A stretch of DNA of 14,268 bases from an uncultured Collinsella sp. (GCA_900754445.1 CAAECW010000113.1:1-14268), one strand, 5' to 3'. Counted from the stretch's first letter, positions 1 through 7,360 are shown. Program-made: numbers and translations. Notes: generated by a model not told the origin, from the sequence alone.

Positions 1-195
1 CAACAACATTGTCGCAGCCCCGACCCGCGGTCACGAGCGGGGGCTCCTGTCGTTTCCGTGCCCTCGGATTGGGTCATAGTGTCTGCCGTTGCCAAAACAT
101 CGGCGTTGCCTTGCTTCGGGAATGCGGCAGATAGAGACGTTCCTTTTTTGCCGGCAGTTTGGGACACTCCTTACGGGGCACCCCCTCCACAGCGC
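1..195. other. Non-coding window edge with GC-rich hairpin
   Basis: I see no convincing gene here. Positions 16-21 (AGCCCC) can pair with 40-45 (GGGGCT), or CCCGC at 24-28 with GCGGG at 37-41; no T-run follows, so this is not a clear intrinsic terminator. The plus-strand open frame running from 58 to 273 has no ribosome binding site and runs into the 3' end of the opposing ATPase gene, so I treat it as noise. The stretch also contains the first copy of the 37-bp repeat. Confidence 0.3.
136..172 (+). repeat. 37-bp direct repeat, copy 1
   Basis: This copy matches 1647-1683 at 34 of 37 positions in the same orientation. It starts GACGTTCC, has a GCCGGC palindrome in the centre and ends ACACTCCTT. 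GTTCC on the left can pair with GGGAC on the right through one G-U wobble, making an imperfect hairpin around GCCGGC. It lies 23 bp past the stop codon of the ATPase gene, so the two copies bracket that gene. It may be a dispersed palindromic element, but that needs a genome-wide search. Confidence 0.75.
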
Positions 196-1497
196 CTATG
201 CCAGCTTGTCGATTTGCCCAATCTCCCAGAGCGGAATATTGACGAGCGTGCCTTCGTCTCTATATGCCGCTAACGATGTTCTCACGCAGCGCTCGAGCTT
301 GAACTTCTCGCAGGCAATCCTCAGGCTCTTTGCTTTGAGATTCTCTGCCGCCTTGACCTCGAGCGGAAGCACGGTCCCCGCATGGTCGATGGCAAAGTCA
401 GTCTCTGCATTGCCGGAGGAGGATGACCAATACGCGGGAGTATTGCCTTGGAGCAAAAGCTCCTGTGCGACGTATTGCTCGGTCAGCGAGCCTTTGAACT
501 CCGTAAAAACAGCGGGCCCGTTCAGAACAATGGCTGGCGTGAGGCCGGAGAGTGCTCCGAGGATGCCGGTGTCGATGCAGAACAGCTTGAAGCCCGAGAG
601 ATCCTCGTAGCTTGTGAGCGGTGCTCTTAGGGCGGAAACACGTGGTACCTTATGAACGATTCCATAGTCCATGAGCCACTGGAGGCTTTCCTCAAAATCG
701 CGTGCGCGCGCCCCGGGACGAAGCGCGCCGTAGACGAACTTCTTGTTTTCCTTTGCGAGCTGGCCGGGAAGGGATTTCCAAACCAGCCTCATGCGCTCGA
801 CGATGCGGGCTGGCGCATGCTTGCCAAAATCGGATTCATAAGCTTCGATGATTTGCTGCTGAAGCCTGCGGGCCTCGATGAAATCGTGGGAGGCGGCGAA
901 AGCGGAGACAACTTCTGGCATGCCACCGACAACGAGGTATTCCTTGAGCAGGCGCTCGAGCTTTTCGGAAACGTTCGCCAGCAGGTCCATGTCTGCGGCA
1001 AGGATGGCATCTGCGAGCGGATCGCCATCGACGGCACGAACGAACTCGACAAACCCCATGGGGCGCATGGTAAGCTGGTCGATCTTGCCGACGGGGAACG
1101 ACTCGTTTTCGCGTCGGAGCGCGAGCCCCATATAGGAGCCGGCTGCCATGATATGGTATTCCGGCGCCAGCTCGTTGAAGTATTTGAGCGAGGTGATGCC
1201 ACGCGGTGCCTCTTGGATTTCGTCGAAGATGATGAGCGTGTCTGTCGGCGTTATGGTCTGGCCGCGCAGGAGCTCTATCTGGGAGATGATGCGTTTGGGG
1301 TCAAGGCTTCCGTCGAACAGCGAACGTGCGCCCGGTTCGAGCATAAAGTCAAAACGGATGACGTTTTGATACTGCTGGCCTGCGAATTCGTTGAGAAGCC
1401 AGGTTTTTCCCGTCTGGCGGGCCCCCTTAAGCAGGAGGGGCTTGCGGTTTGCCCTAGATTTCCAAGCGATGAGTTCGTCCATTAGCTGTCGCTGCAT
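196..1497 (-). CDS. AAA ATPase with C-terminal DUF4143 domain
   Basis: A 433-aa ATPase of the AAA_14/DUF4143 type, a family common in gut bacteria and archaea whose physiological role is not established. The N-terminal P-loop domain has Walker A GARQTGKT at residues 25-32, Walker B LIIFDEIQ ending at 95, and a sensor-like HIMAAGS at 115-121. The C-terminal DUF4143 part holds D367 and E380-V-K382, which resembles a PD-(D/E)XK nuclease-type arrangement, but I cannot show catalysis. The length is normal for the family and the frame is intact. The ATG at 1497 is preceded by AGGAGG (1507-1502) at 4 nt. The gene stands alone, bracketed by 37-bp direct repeats and preceded by 33-bp tandem repeats, which hints at a mobile or self-regulated cassette. 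No membrane segment or signal peptide is visible. Confidence 0.88.
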   Translation of the reverse strand: MQRQLMDELIAWKSRANRKPLLLKGARQTGKTWLLNEFAGQQYQNVIRFDFMLEPGARSLFDGSLDPKRIISQIELLRGQTITPTDTLIIFDEIQEAPRGITSLKYFNELAPEYHIMAAGSYMGLALRRENESFPVGKIDQLTMRPMGFVEFVRAVDGDPLADAILAADMDLLANVSEKLERLLKEYLVVGGMPEVVSAFAASHDFIEARRLQQQIIEAYESDFGKHAPARIVERMRLVWKSLPGQLAKENKKFVYGALRPGARARDFEESLQWLMDYGIVHKVPRVSALRAPLTSYEDLSGFKLFCIDTGILGALSGLTPAIVLNGPAVFTEFKGSLTEQYVAQELLLQGNTPAYWSSSSGNAETDFAIDHAGTVLPLEVKAAENLKAKSLRIACEKFKLERCVRTSLAAYRDEGTLVNIPLWEIGQIDKLA

Positions 1498-1520
1498 ACT
1501 GCCTCCTAACGATCATGGTT

Positions 1521-1542
1521 AGTATAAGACCGTTTCGGTCTT
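1521..1542 (-). promoter_or_regulatory. Putative -10 box with adjoining palindrome (ATPase gene)
   Basis: On the minus strand TATACT (1526-1521) matches the -10 consensus at 5 of 6 bases and lies 24 bp before the ATPase start. Immediately upstream, 1526-1542 is a perfect inverted repeat (AAGACCG, TTT, CGGTCTT) filling the would-be spacer. I see no good -35, so an activator or another sigma factor cannot be excluded. A palindrome here is well placed to be an operator, by inference only. Confidence 0.4.
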
Positions 1543-1630
1543 TCCATCGAAAAATGTGGGAGTAAACCACGTTTTTCCATCGAATAATGAGTGAGGCAAC
1601 CACGTTTTTCCATCGAATAATGTGGGGGTT
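1541..1630. repeat. 33-bp tandem repeat, 2.7 copies
   Basis: Units begin at 1541, 1574 and 1607, exactly 33 bp apart, each starting TTTCCATCGAA and the first two ending AACCACGTT. The third unit decays after about 24 bp. The second differs from the first mainly in the middle. The array lies 44-133 bp upstream of the ATPase start codon. On the minus strand the period is a multiple of three, so one frame reads repeated IIRWKNVV-like peptides. There are no spacers, so this is not a CRISPR array. Iterated protein-binding sites or a decayed repeat peptide are both possible. Confidence 0.85.
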
Positions 1631-1646
1631 TAGGTCGGCACCTGGG

Positions 1647-1683
1647 GACGTTCCTTCTCTGCCGGCAGTTTGGAACACTCCTT
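1647..1683 (+). repeat. 37-bp direct repeat, copy 2
   Basis: Second copy of the element at 136-172, with three substitutions. Here the outer pairing GTTCC/GGAAC is fully Watson-Crick, whereas copy 1 uses a G-U pair, so the hairpin potential is retained despite the change. It lies between the ATPase upstream region and the galT terminator. Confidence 0.75.
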
Positions 1684-1717
1684 GTTTTGGTGCAAATTAG
1701 CTACCCTTGCATCAGAA

Positions 1718-1755
1718 AACGGCGCCCGCCGGCGATGTTGCCGGCGGGCGCCGTT
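1718..1755 (-). terminator. Rho-independent terminator of galKT
   Basis: A perfect 16-bp GC-rich stem (1718-1733 with 1740-1755) has a 6-nt loop. On the minus strand the stem runs straight into a TTTTCT tract. It starts 54 bp past the galT stop codon and is correctly oriented for the operon. The plus strand reads GTTGTCGTG after the stem, so termination should be mainly in the galT direction. Confidence 0.85.
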
Positions 1756-1809
1756 GTCGTGTAGGTGGCTATGTCGTGGGGGCTGCCGTTGAGCGTCCGG
1801 GTCTGTGCT

Positions 1810-3438
1810 CTACAGCGAGTCGATAAAGCGCTGCTGGGCGGCGCGGCCGGCTTCGTCCCACTTAAAGACGCCGGCGTTGTCGAGCACGTGGCCAAACACC
1901 ACGCCGACCTCCTCGTGCAGGATATCGATGGCGTTATCCGCCGTAAGCTCGTCGGCGCGGCGAGCAAAGACGTCCTCGGCCCACGCGGCATGGCTGCGAC
2001 AAAGATCATCGCCCTCGAGCGCACCGGCAAGATCGTAGCTGGCATCGACCTTGGCTGCCAGCAGATGCTCACGGACAGCGCCAAGCTCGGGAACCAGGCG
2101 CGGCGGCAGAATGGCCAGGCCCATGACCTCGATCAGGCCGATGTTCTCCTTCTTAATGTGGTGGTACTCGGCATGCGGGTGGAAAACGCCTAGCGGGTGC
2201 TCGTCGGTCGTGATATTGCAGCGAAGCGCCAGGTAGGCCTCGTAGATTTCGCCGCCGGCATTTCCGCGAGAGTCGACGCGGCGGATGACGGGCGTCACGG
2301 TGTTGTGCGCCACGCCATCGGCTGTGTACGCGATGACGCCCACAGACTCATCGGTCCACTCGCGCCAGGCGAGGATAATCTTCTCGGCAGCGTCGAGTAG
2401 CTGGGCGCGGTCATGCGAGCGCAGGCGCAGCACCGAGAGCGGCCACTGCAGCACGGTACCGCTAACCTGATCAAATCCGGGCACGCTAAACTGCGAGATC
2501 TCGGCGGCGTGCATCATGGGGAACTCGTGCGCGCCGCCCTGGAAGTGGTCGTGCGACAAGATCGAGCCGCCCACGATAGGCAGGTCGGCGTTGGAGCCAA
2601 TAAAGTAGTGCGGGAACAGGTCGACAAAGTCGAGCAGGCAGGTCAGGCCCTTGCGGTCCACGTGCATCGGGCGATGCTCGGAGCTCATAGCAATGCAGTG
2701 CTCGTTAAAATACGCATACGGGCTGTACTGGAAACCCCAGCGCTCGCCGTCGAGCTGGATGGGGATAACGCGCAGATTCTGGCGGGCGGGGTGAGCGCCG
2801 CCGTCGGCTGCGGCGGAGCGTCCGGGGTAGCCCTCGTTTTCGATGCAGAGCTGACAGGCGGGATACTTCTCGCCTGTGTTTTTGGCGGCACCGGCCGCGG
2901 CAATATCGCGCGGGTCCTTTTCGGGCTTTGACAGGTTGATGGTGATCTCCAGGTCACCCCAGTTGGTGGAAGTGCTCCATTTGATGTTGCGCGCGATGGC
3001 GGCGCGGCGCACGTAACCGGCGTCACAGCACAGGCCGTAGAACCAGTCGGTCGCGGCGCGGGGCTCGTTGACGCCCATGCGGCCGTTGAATTCCTCGTTT
3101 ACAACCGAAGGCCTCGGCATCAGCACGCCCATGATGCGCATGGCGATGCGGTCGCGGCCCGATGCCGTGTCCTCGGCGGCACCGTTGACAACGGCGGCCT
3201 CGGAAAGCGCGGCAAGCGTGCCCTCCAGGTCAAAATTGGGGAGTGTGTCGGGGTGCAAGAACGAGAGTTTCTCGACCTGGAGCGCCCAGGCCATGTCGAG
3301 CGCCGGACCCGTGGCGCCGATGCACTCGAGAATGGTGTTGTAGGCCCAGATGCGATCGTCCTGGCCGATCATCGATCGGTGAATAGCGTACTCGATCAGG
3401 TTCTGCGCGGCCTCGCGCACGTCAGTCATTACAGCCAT
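1810..3438 (-). CDS. galT: Galactose-1-phosphate uridylyltransferase, class II
   Basis: Transfers UMP from UDP-glucose to galactose-1-phosphate, giving UDP-galactose and glucose-1-phosphate (Leloir pathway, cytosol). The 542-aa sequence is of the Gram-positive GalT type rather than the E. coli type. Diagnostic parts are ACQLC at 194-198, YFNEHC at 243-248 and SHDHFQGG at 295-302; the HDH there takes the place of the catalytic His-Pro-His of class I enzymes. The C-terminal half carries EYHHIKKENIGLIEVMG. The start is uncertain. The ATG at 3438 follows AAGGGGG at about 10 nt. A second in-frame ATG at 3429 overlaps the galK stop as TAATG, a classic coupling arrangement, and would give 539 aa beginning MTDVREAA. 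Both starts imply co-translation with galK. The gene is followed by a strong terminator. Confidence 0.93.
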   Translation of the reverse strand: MAVMTDVREAAQNLIEYAIHRSMIGQDDRIWAYNTILECIGATGPALDMAWALQVEKLSFLHPDTLPNFDLEGTLAALSEAAVVNGAAEDTASGRDRIAMRIMGVLMPRPSVVNEEFNGRMGVNEPRAATDWFYGLCCDAGYVRRAAIARNIKWSTSTNWGDLEITINLSKPEKDPRDIAAAGAAKNTGEKYPACQLCIENEGYPGRSAAADGGAHPARQNLRVIPIQLDGERWGFQYSPYAYFNEHCIAMSSEHRPMHVDRKGLTCLLDFVDLFPHYFIGSNADLPIVGGSILSHDHFQGGAHEFPMMHAAEISQFSVPGFDQVSGTVLQWPLSVLRLRSHDRAQLLDAAEKIILAWREWTDESVGVIAYTADGVAHNTVTPVIRRVDSRGNAGGEIYEAYLALRCNITTDEHPLGVFHPHAEYHHIKKENIGLIEVMGLAILPPRLVPELGAVREHLLAAKVDASYDLAGALEGDDLCRSHAAWAEDVFARRADELTADNAIDILHEEVGVVFGHVLDNAGVFKWDEAGRAAQQRFIDSL

Positions 3439-4634
3439 GCCGCGTAAGCCCCCTTGTCAGAGATGGCGTAGTGACGGGCAGAGCCCTCGCCCAGCCAGCT
3501 GTTCATCTTGGTGATGAAGGTGTCGACCAGATCGAGCGGCACGAAGGCCTGGATGGTACCGCCAAAGCCGCCGCCGTGAATACGAACGGCGCCACGGCCG
3601 TCGAGCACATGCTCGGCAAGAGCAAGCGCGTACATGGAAGGCTGCTCGGCACCCAGTTTGGCGACGACATTCTGCAGGTACATGGCAGAGCTGGCGCCGG
3701 ACTCGCGCGTCAGGACCAGGAACTGGTCAATGTCGCCGGCGTTCAGGGCCGCCCAGCGCTTGTCGACCAAGCCGTTCTCGTACCAGTAGTGAACGGCACG
3801 CAGACAGGCGCGGTCGCCCAGCTTGGCGCGCAGCTCGGGGAGCTTGGCGTCAAAATCGGCAACGTTTACCTCGCACAGGCGTGCCTTGCCAAACTCGGCG
3901 GCGACGTCTTGCATTTCGCGCGGAACGGCGGCGTAGTCATCGGTGGCGGCCACGTGGTCGGCGCCGACCTTAACGAGCACGAGCGCATAGCCGTGATCCT
4001 CAAAGTTGAGCTCGAGCTTCTGGGTCTTAGGCTGAGCCTGGTCCTCAAAGTCCATGTAGGCAAGGCCGCCCAGGCAAACGGCAGCCTGGTCCATTAGACC
4101 GCAGGGCTTGCCGTAATAGTTGTTCTCGGTGCGCTGGCTCATCTGGGCGAGCGTGACGGGCTCGATGGCGGGTGCGCCCCAGAGGGTTTCCATGGCACGA
4201 CCGTACGCGGCCTCGACGGCAGCGGAGCTGGATAGGCCGCCGCCCGAAGGGACGGAGCAGGTAAAGGCGAAGTCGAAGCCCTTGGGCTCAACACCAAGCG
4301 CTGCAATCTCGTGGGCCATACCGCGGACGAGGCTTGCGGACGTGCCCTTCTCGGACTCCTGAACATCCAGTGTGTCGAGCGTGATCCCAAACGTAGGATA
4401 GCCCTCGTCGGCAACGCGAACCTTGTTGGAATCGGTTGCCACGGCAATGCCGTCGACGGCGACATCGAGCGAGCCGGCGATAACGTGGCCACCCTCGTGG
4501 TCGGTGTGGTTGCCGCTGATCTCGGAACGGCCGGGTGCGTGCACGTAGAGCACCTGGCGGTCGCCGATGGGGCCAAACTCCTCCTCAAACAGCTTGGTAA
4601 GTGTGGCGAATGTCTTTTCGTCGGGCGTGGTCAT
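3429..4634 (-). CDS. galK: Galactokinase
   Basis: Phosphorylates galactose to galactose-1-phosphate with ATP, the first committed Leloir step. The 401-aa product is a GHMP-family kinase of normal length. The galactokinase signature lies at 35-49 (GRSEISGNHTDHEGG), the phosphate loop PSGGGLSSSAA at 129-139, the catalytic aspartate region CGLMDQ at 178-183 (D182), and the third GHMP motif near the C-terminus (RIHGGGFGG). The signature is a variant of the E. coli GRVNLIGEHTD form. I chose the ATG at 4634 because GGAAAGGA lies just before it; an in-frame ATG at 4706 would sit upstream of the operator at 4679-4692 and lacks such a site. The gene is translationally coupled to galT and divergent from the LacI-type regulator. 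Confidence 0.94.
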   Translation of the reverse strand: MTTPDEKTFATLTKLFEEEFGPIGDRQVLYVHAPGRSEISGNHTDHEGGHVIAGSLDVAVDGIAVATDSNKVRVADEGYPTFGITLDTLDVQESEKGTSASLVRGMAHEIAALGVEPKGFDFAFTCSVPSGGGLSSSAAVEAAYGRAMETLWGAPAIEPVTLAQMSQRTENNYYGKPCGLMDQAAVCLGGLAYMDFEDQAQPKTQKLELNFEDHGYALVLVKVGADHVAATDDYAAVPREMQDVAAEFGKARLCEVNVADFDAKLPELRAKLGDRACLRAVHYWYENGLVDKRWAALNAGDIDQFLVLTRESGASSAMYLQNVVAKLGAEQPSMYALALAEHVLDGRGAVRIHGGGFGGTIQAFVPLDLVDTFITKMNSWLGEGSARHYAISDKGAYAAWL

Positions 4635-4678
4635 GGGAGTCCTTTCCTTGGCGCGCACGGGTGAGTTTTGCGTCGTTA

Positions 4679-4692
4679 TGAGTACGTTAACA
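4679..4692 (+). promoter_or_regulatory. LacI-family operator O1
   Basis: TGAGTACGTTAACA fits the LacI/GalR operator geometry TGnnnAC-GTnnnCA, with a central CG. It is part of an 18-bp stretch (4675-4692) whose exact reverse complement occurs at 4743-4760. It lies 45 bp upstream of the galK start, downstream of the likely galK promoter, so bound repressor could act as a roadblock or a loop anchor. Confidence 0.7.
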
Positions 4693-4742
4693 ACTTGAAG
4701 CGGCATGAACCAAGTGTTTGCGATACCGCACGTTACGGGCTA

Positions 4743-4756
4743 TGTTAACGTACTCA
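4743..4756 (-). promoter_or_regulatory. LacI-family operator O2
   Basis: TGTTAACGTACTCA is the exact reverse complement of O1, within an 18-bp identity (4743-4760). The centres of O1 and O2 are 64 bp apart, close to six helical turns. It overlaps the probable galK core promoter, the usual position for direct repression. Confidence 0.72.
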
Positions 4757-4774
4757 TAACACATCGCTTGTCAC
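4747..4774 (-). promoter_or_regulatory. Possible galKT promoter
   Basis: On the minus strand GTGACA (4774-4769) matches the -35 consensus at 5 of 6. At 16-bp spacing the -10 would be TACGTT (4752-4747), a weak match at 3 of 6. Operator O2 covers the spacer and -10. The -35 call is reasonable; the -10 is doubtful. Confidence 0.3.
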
Positions 4775-4809
4775 TTTTTGAGAATCTGGTAATCGGTAGA
4801 AATACAGCC

Positions 4810-4839
4810 GTGAACGGTACTGCCGTATGGACTTATAAA
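4810..4839 (+). promoter_or_regulatory. Possible promoter of the lacI-type gene
   Basis: TATAAA at 4834-4839 is a 5 of 6 match to the -10 box. GTGAAC at 4810-4815 is a poor -35 at 18-bp spacing. Transcription would begin near 4846, placing operator O3 (4866-4879) about 20 bp downstream, which suits autorepression. Confidence 0.4.
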
Positions 4840-4865
4840 GCAGAAGAGATGCAGATAGAAAAAGT

Positions 4866-4879
4866 AGAGTACGTTAACA
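4866..4879 (+). promoter_or_regulatory. LacI-family operator O3
   Basis: AGAGTACGTTAACA differs from O1 only in its first base (13 of 14), same orientation. Its centre is 123 bp from O2 and 187 bp from O1, about 11.7 and 17.8 helical turns. It lies about 94 bp upstream of the regulator start codon and would be the site for autoregulation or a distal looping site. Confidence 0.62.
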
Positions 4880-4972
4880 TGCGTCCGACGATAGCGGGCC
4901 TCGGCGCGGGATGTATTTCTGCCCGGGCCGGCATTCACGCTATTCAAATCTCGCAAGGGTGAAGGTGATCCT

Positions 4973-6004
4973 GTGGCAAGGCGCCCGTTCAACGATACAG
5001 GTACGCGTCCGGTCTCCATGGCCGACGTCGCCCGCGCTGCTGGCGTTTCGCAACAGACGGTTTCGCGCGTCGCCAACGGTTTGCCCAACGTTAACGAGCA
5101 GACGCGCCAGCGCGTGCAGGCCGCTATGCAAGAGCTCGGCTTTCGTCCGAGTTATGCCGGTCGCTCGCTGCGCGACGGCCGTTACCATTCGGTAGGCCTA
5201 TGCATCAACGATGTCACCAAGTTTGGCAACCTCTCAATGATCGACGGCATCGCCAGCGCTGCTCGCGAGCATAATTGCGCCATCACGCTGGTCGAGATGT
5301 CCAAGACCGAGGAATTCTCGCTTGCCGAGGCCACGCGTCGTATGGCCGCATTGCCGGTGGACGGCATCATCATCGGCATGAGCCGCATGGCGCCCGATTT
5401 TGAGACGTTTGATCCACTGCCGGGCATTGGCACGGTCATCGTTACCATGTATGCGCACCCGCGGGTGACCACGGTCGATTCCGACCATTACGGCTGCTCG
5501 CTATTGCTTATGGATCACCTGTTTGAGCTGGGGCACGAGCAGATTCGCTATATTGGCGGCCCGTCGTTCTCGGTCGACGAGCAATTTCGTCGTGCCGGTT
5601 GGCAGGATGCACTCGAGCGTAAACACATCGAGCCGGCAGAGCCGCTCGAGGGCGACTGGTCTGCCAACAGCGGTTACGAGGCTGGCAGGTACCTGGCCGA
5701 GCACGATCGCACCATGACGGCGATTTATGCGGCAAACGATCAGATGGCAAATGGCGCGATTGCAGCGCTGCGCGATAGCGGTCTGCGCGTGCCCGAGGAC
5801 GTGAGCGTGGTGGGCGTCGATGATTCGCTCGATGATTTTGTAGCACACAACGAGCTCACGACCGTGCGATTCGATCTACATCAGCGCGGACGCGAGGTGT
5901 TCGAGCATGCGGTTCCCGAGGCGGGTACGGCGGGCAAAACCGTTGCCATTCGTATTCCCGGCCAACTCATTATTCGACATAGCACGGCGATACCGCGCTC
6001 ATAG
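4973..6004 (+). CDS. LacI/GalR-family repressor, probable galKT regulator
   Basis: A 343-aa transcriptional repressor of normal family length. The N-terminal helix-turn-helix spans about residues 16-38 (MADVARAAGVSQQTVSRVANG), followed by a hinge helix region near 58-68 (FRPSYAGRSLR). The rest is a periplasmic-binding-protein-like effector domain; the family pattern AIYAANDQMANGAIAAL and VPEDVSVVGVDD is plain near the C-terminus. The start is GTG at 4973, preceded by GAAGGTG at a good distance; the next in-frame ATG at 5018 would cut into the DNA-binding domain. The gene is divergent from galKT, with three matching operators between them, so it very likely senses galactose or a related sugar and controls galKT and itself. 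The ligand is inferred from context, not seen. Confidence 0.92.
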   Translation: MARRPFNDTGTRPVSMADVARAAGVSQQTVSRVANGLPNVNEQTRQRVQAAMQELGFRPSYAGRSLRDGRYHSVGLCINDVTKFGNLSMIDGIASAAREHNCAITLVEMSKTEEFSLAEATRRMAALPVDGIIIGMSRMAPDFETFDPLPGIGTVIVTMYAHPRVTTVDSDHYGCSLLLMDHLFELGHEQIRYIGGPSFSVDEQFRRAGWQDALERKHIEPAEPLEGDWSANSGYEAGRYLAEHDRTMTAIYAANDQMANGAIAALRDSGLRVPEDVSVVGVDDSLDDFVAHNELTTVRFDLHQRGREVFEHAVPEAGTAGKTVAIRIPGQLIIRHSTAIPRS

Positions 6005-6019
6005 TTTGCGCAGGTAAAC

Positions 6020-6035
6020 GGCGGTATATTCCGCC
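6020..6035 (+). terminator. Weak hairpin after the lacI-type gene
   Basis: GGCGG (6020-6024) pairs with CCGCC (6031-6035) around TATATT, 15 bp past the stop codon. The stem is only 5 bp and is followed by TAAATTCC rather than a clean T-run, so termination may be partial. Confidence 0.25.
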
Positions 6036-6087
6036 TAAATTCCAATCGATAAGGATGCTGACAGATAGCCGTGGCTATGAAGGCGAG

Positions 6088-6096
6088 TGTTATGAT
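6088..6096 (+). promoter_or_regulatory. Extended -10 promoter of the flavodiiron gene
   Basis: TGTTATGAT contains the TG extension plus TATGAT (5 of 6). No good -35 lies at standard spacing, which is tolerable for an extended -10 promoter. Transcription would start near 6103, giving a 31-nt leader that holds the AGGAGG site. Confidence 0.5.
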
Positions 6097-6133
6097 AGAC
6101 GGGTTCTTTTGTCTATCTAGGAGGCTTTGCCTG

Positions 6134-7294
6134 ATGGAGATCACCAAGGATATCCGCTACATCGGTGTCGACGATCACGACATTGACCTGTTCGAGGGCC
6201 AGTACGACGTGTCCGAGAACGGCATGGCATACAACAGCTATGTTATCTTGGGCGATAAAATCGCTGTCGCCGATTCGGTTGACGCTGGCTTTGTCGACGA
6301 ATGGCTCGGCAACCTCGAGGCCGCGCTCGACGGCCGTACGCCCGACTACCTGGTCGTCCATCACATGGAGCCCGATCACTCCGCCGGTATCGCCGCCTTT
6401 ATGGAGCGCTATCCCCAGGCACAGATTGTGGCCAGCATGGGCGCCTTCCGCATGATGGTCAACTACTTTGGCACCGACTACCCCGAGCGCAAGATGGTCG
6501 TCAAAGAGGGCGACGTGCTCGATCTGGGCGGTCACAGCCTAACGTTTGTCGGCGCCCCCAACGTTCACTGGCCCGAGGTGATCTTCTCCTACGAGTCTAC
6601 CGACAAGGTACTCTTTAGTGCCGACGGCTTTGGCAAGTTCGGCGCCAACGACATCGAGGACCCGGAAGGCTGGGCTTGCGAAGCGCGCCGCTACTACTTT
6701 GGCATCGTCGGTAAGTTCGGCAAATTCGTGCAGACCGTGCTCAAGAAGGCCGCCGATCTGGATATCCAGATCATCTGTCCGCTCCACGGCCCCGTACTGA
6801 CCGAGAACCTGGGCTATTACCTCGACACCTATAACACCTGGTCGAGCTATCAGCCCGAGGACGAGGGCATCACGATCGCCTATGCGAGCGTGTATGGGCA
6901 TCTGAAGGCTGCCGTTGAAGAGCTCGCATCTGCGCTCGAGGCCCGCGGCCAGAAGGTTTCCGTCTTTGACCTGGCTCGCGACGATATGGCCGAGGCTGTT
7001 GAGGATGCGTTCCGCTATGACCGTCTGGTGCTCGCCTCTATCACCTATCAGGGCGAGATCTTCCCGTTCATGAGCACCTTTATCCACACGCTCGCCGAGC
7101 ATGCCTACCAGAACCGCACCGTGGCGCTCGTCGAGGCCGGCTCCTGGGCGCCCACCGCTGCCAAGGTTATGACTAAGGAGCTCGAGGGTATGAAGGACAT
7201 CACCCTGGCGCAGAACAAGGTGACTGTGCTGGGGTCGCTCAACGACGCCTCGCGCGCTCAGATCGAGGCCCTCGCCGACGAGCTTTCCAAGTAG
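6134..7294 (+). CDS. Flavodiiron protein (A-type, O2/NO reductase)
   Basis: A 386-aa cytosolic flavodiiron protein (FprA/ROO family) that reduces oxygen to water and/or NO to N2O at a diiron site fed by FMN. The N-terminal metallo-beta-lactamase-like domain (about 1-245) keeps every diiron ligand: H77-x-E79-x-D81-H82, H145, D164 and H218. The C-terminal flavodoxin domain begins near 246, with FMN-loop sequence YASVYGH at 250-256. No rubredoxin or flavin-reductase extension is fused, so a separate electron donor is needed. I chose ATG 6134 because AGGAGG (6119-6124) lies 9 nt before it; an upstream in-frame start at 6071 would precede the predicted promoter. The sequence does not tell O2 from NO preference. 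It is monocistronic, ending at a strong terminator, and suits oxygen defence in an anaerobe. Confidence 0.93.
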   Translation: MEITKDIRYIGVDDHDIDLFEGQYDVSENGMAYNSYVILGDKIAVADSVDAGFVDEWLGNLEAALDGRTPDYLVVHHMEPDHSAGIAAFMERYPQAQIVASMGAFRMMVNYFGTDYPERKMVVKEGDVLDLGGHSLTFVGAPNVHWPEVIFSYESTDKVLFSADGFGKFGANDIEDPEGWACEARRYYFGIVGKFGKFVQTVLKKAADLDIQIICPLHGPVLTENLGYYLDTYNTWSSYQPEDEGITIAYASVYGHLKAAVEELASALEARGQKVSVFDLARDDMAEAVEDAFRYDRLVLASITYQGEIFPFMSTFIHTLAEHAYQNRTVALVEAGSWAPTAAKVMTKELEGMKDITLAQNKVTVLGSLNDASRAQIEALADELSK

Positions 7295-7316
7295 CGATAT
7301 TTCGCTTTTAACGCTC

Positions 7317-7360
7317 AACCACCACAAAGGGGACAGGCACCTTTGTGGTGGTTTTTGTTT
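7317..7360 (+). terminator. Strong terminator between convergent genes
   Basis: A perfect 14-bp stem (7317-7330 with 7340-7353) with a 9-nt loop GGACAGGCA is followed by TTTGTTT. It lies 22 bp past the flavodiiron stop codon and its T-tract favours plus-strand termination. It also sits directly after the stop codon of the DeoR-type gene, where the stem could slow minus-strand transcription although no T-run follows in that direction. Confidence 0.88.

Noticed and set aside
652..1485. 277-aa plus-strand open frame
   Set aside because: It lies wholly opposite the ATPase gene, whose Walker motifs prove the minus strand; long antisense frames are common in GC-rich DNA.
1541..1630. CRISPR array
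   Set aside because: The 33-bp units abut each other with no spacers, number fewer than three complete copies, and there are no cas genes.
1454..1678. 74-aa repeat peptide on the minus strand
   Set aside because: It overlaps the ATPase start in another frame; its repeats merely reflect the 33-bp DNA repeat, and I see no start signal for it.
5085..5098. Fourth LacI-type operator inside the regulator gene
   Set aside because: Only the GTTAAC half matches, and it encodes the conserved LPNVNEQ stretch, so it is probably chance.
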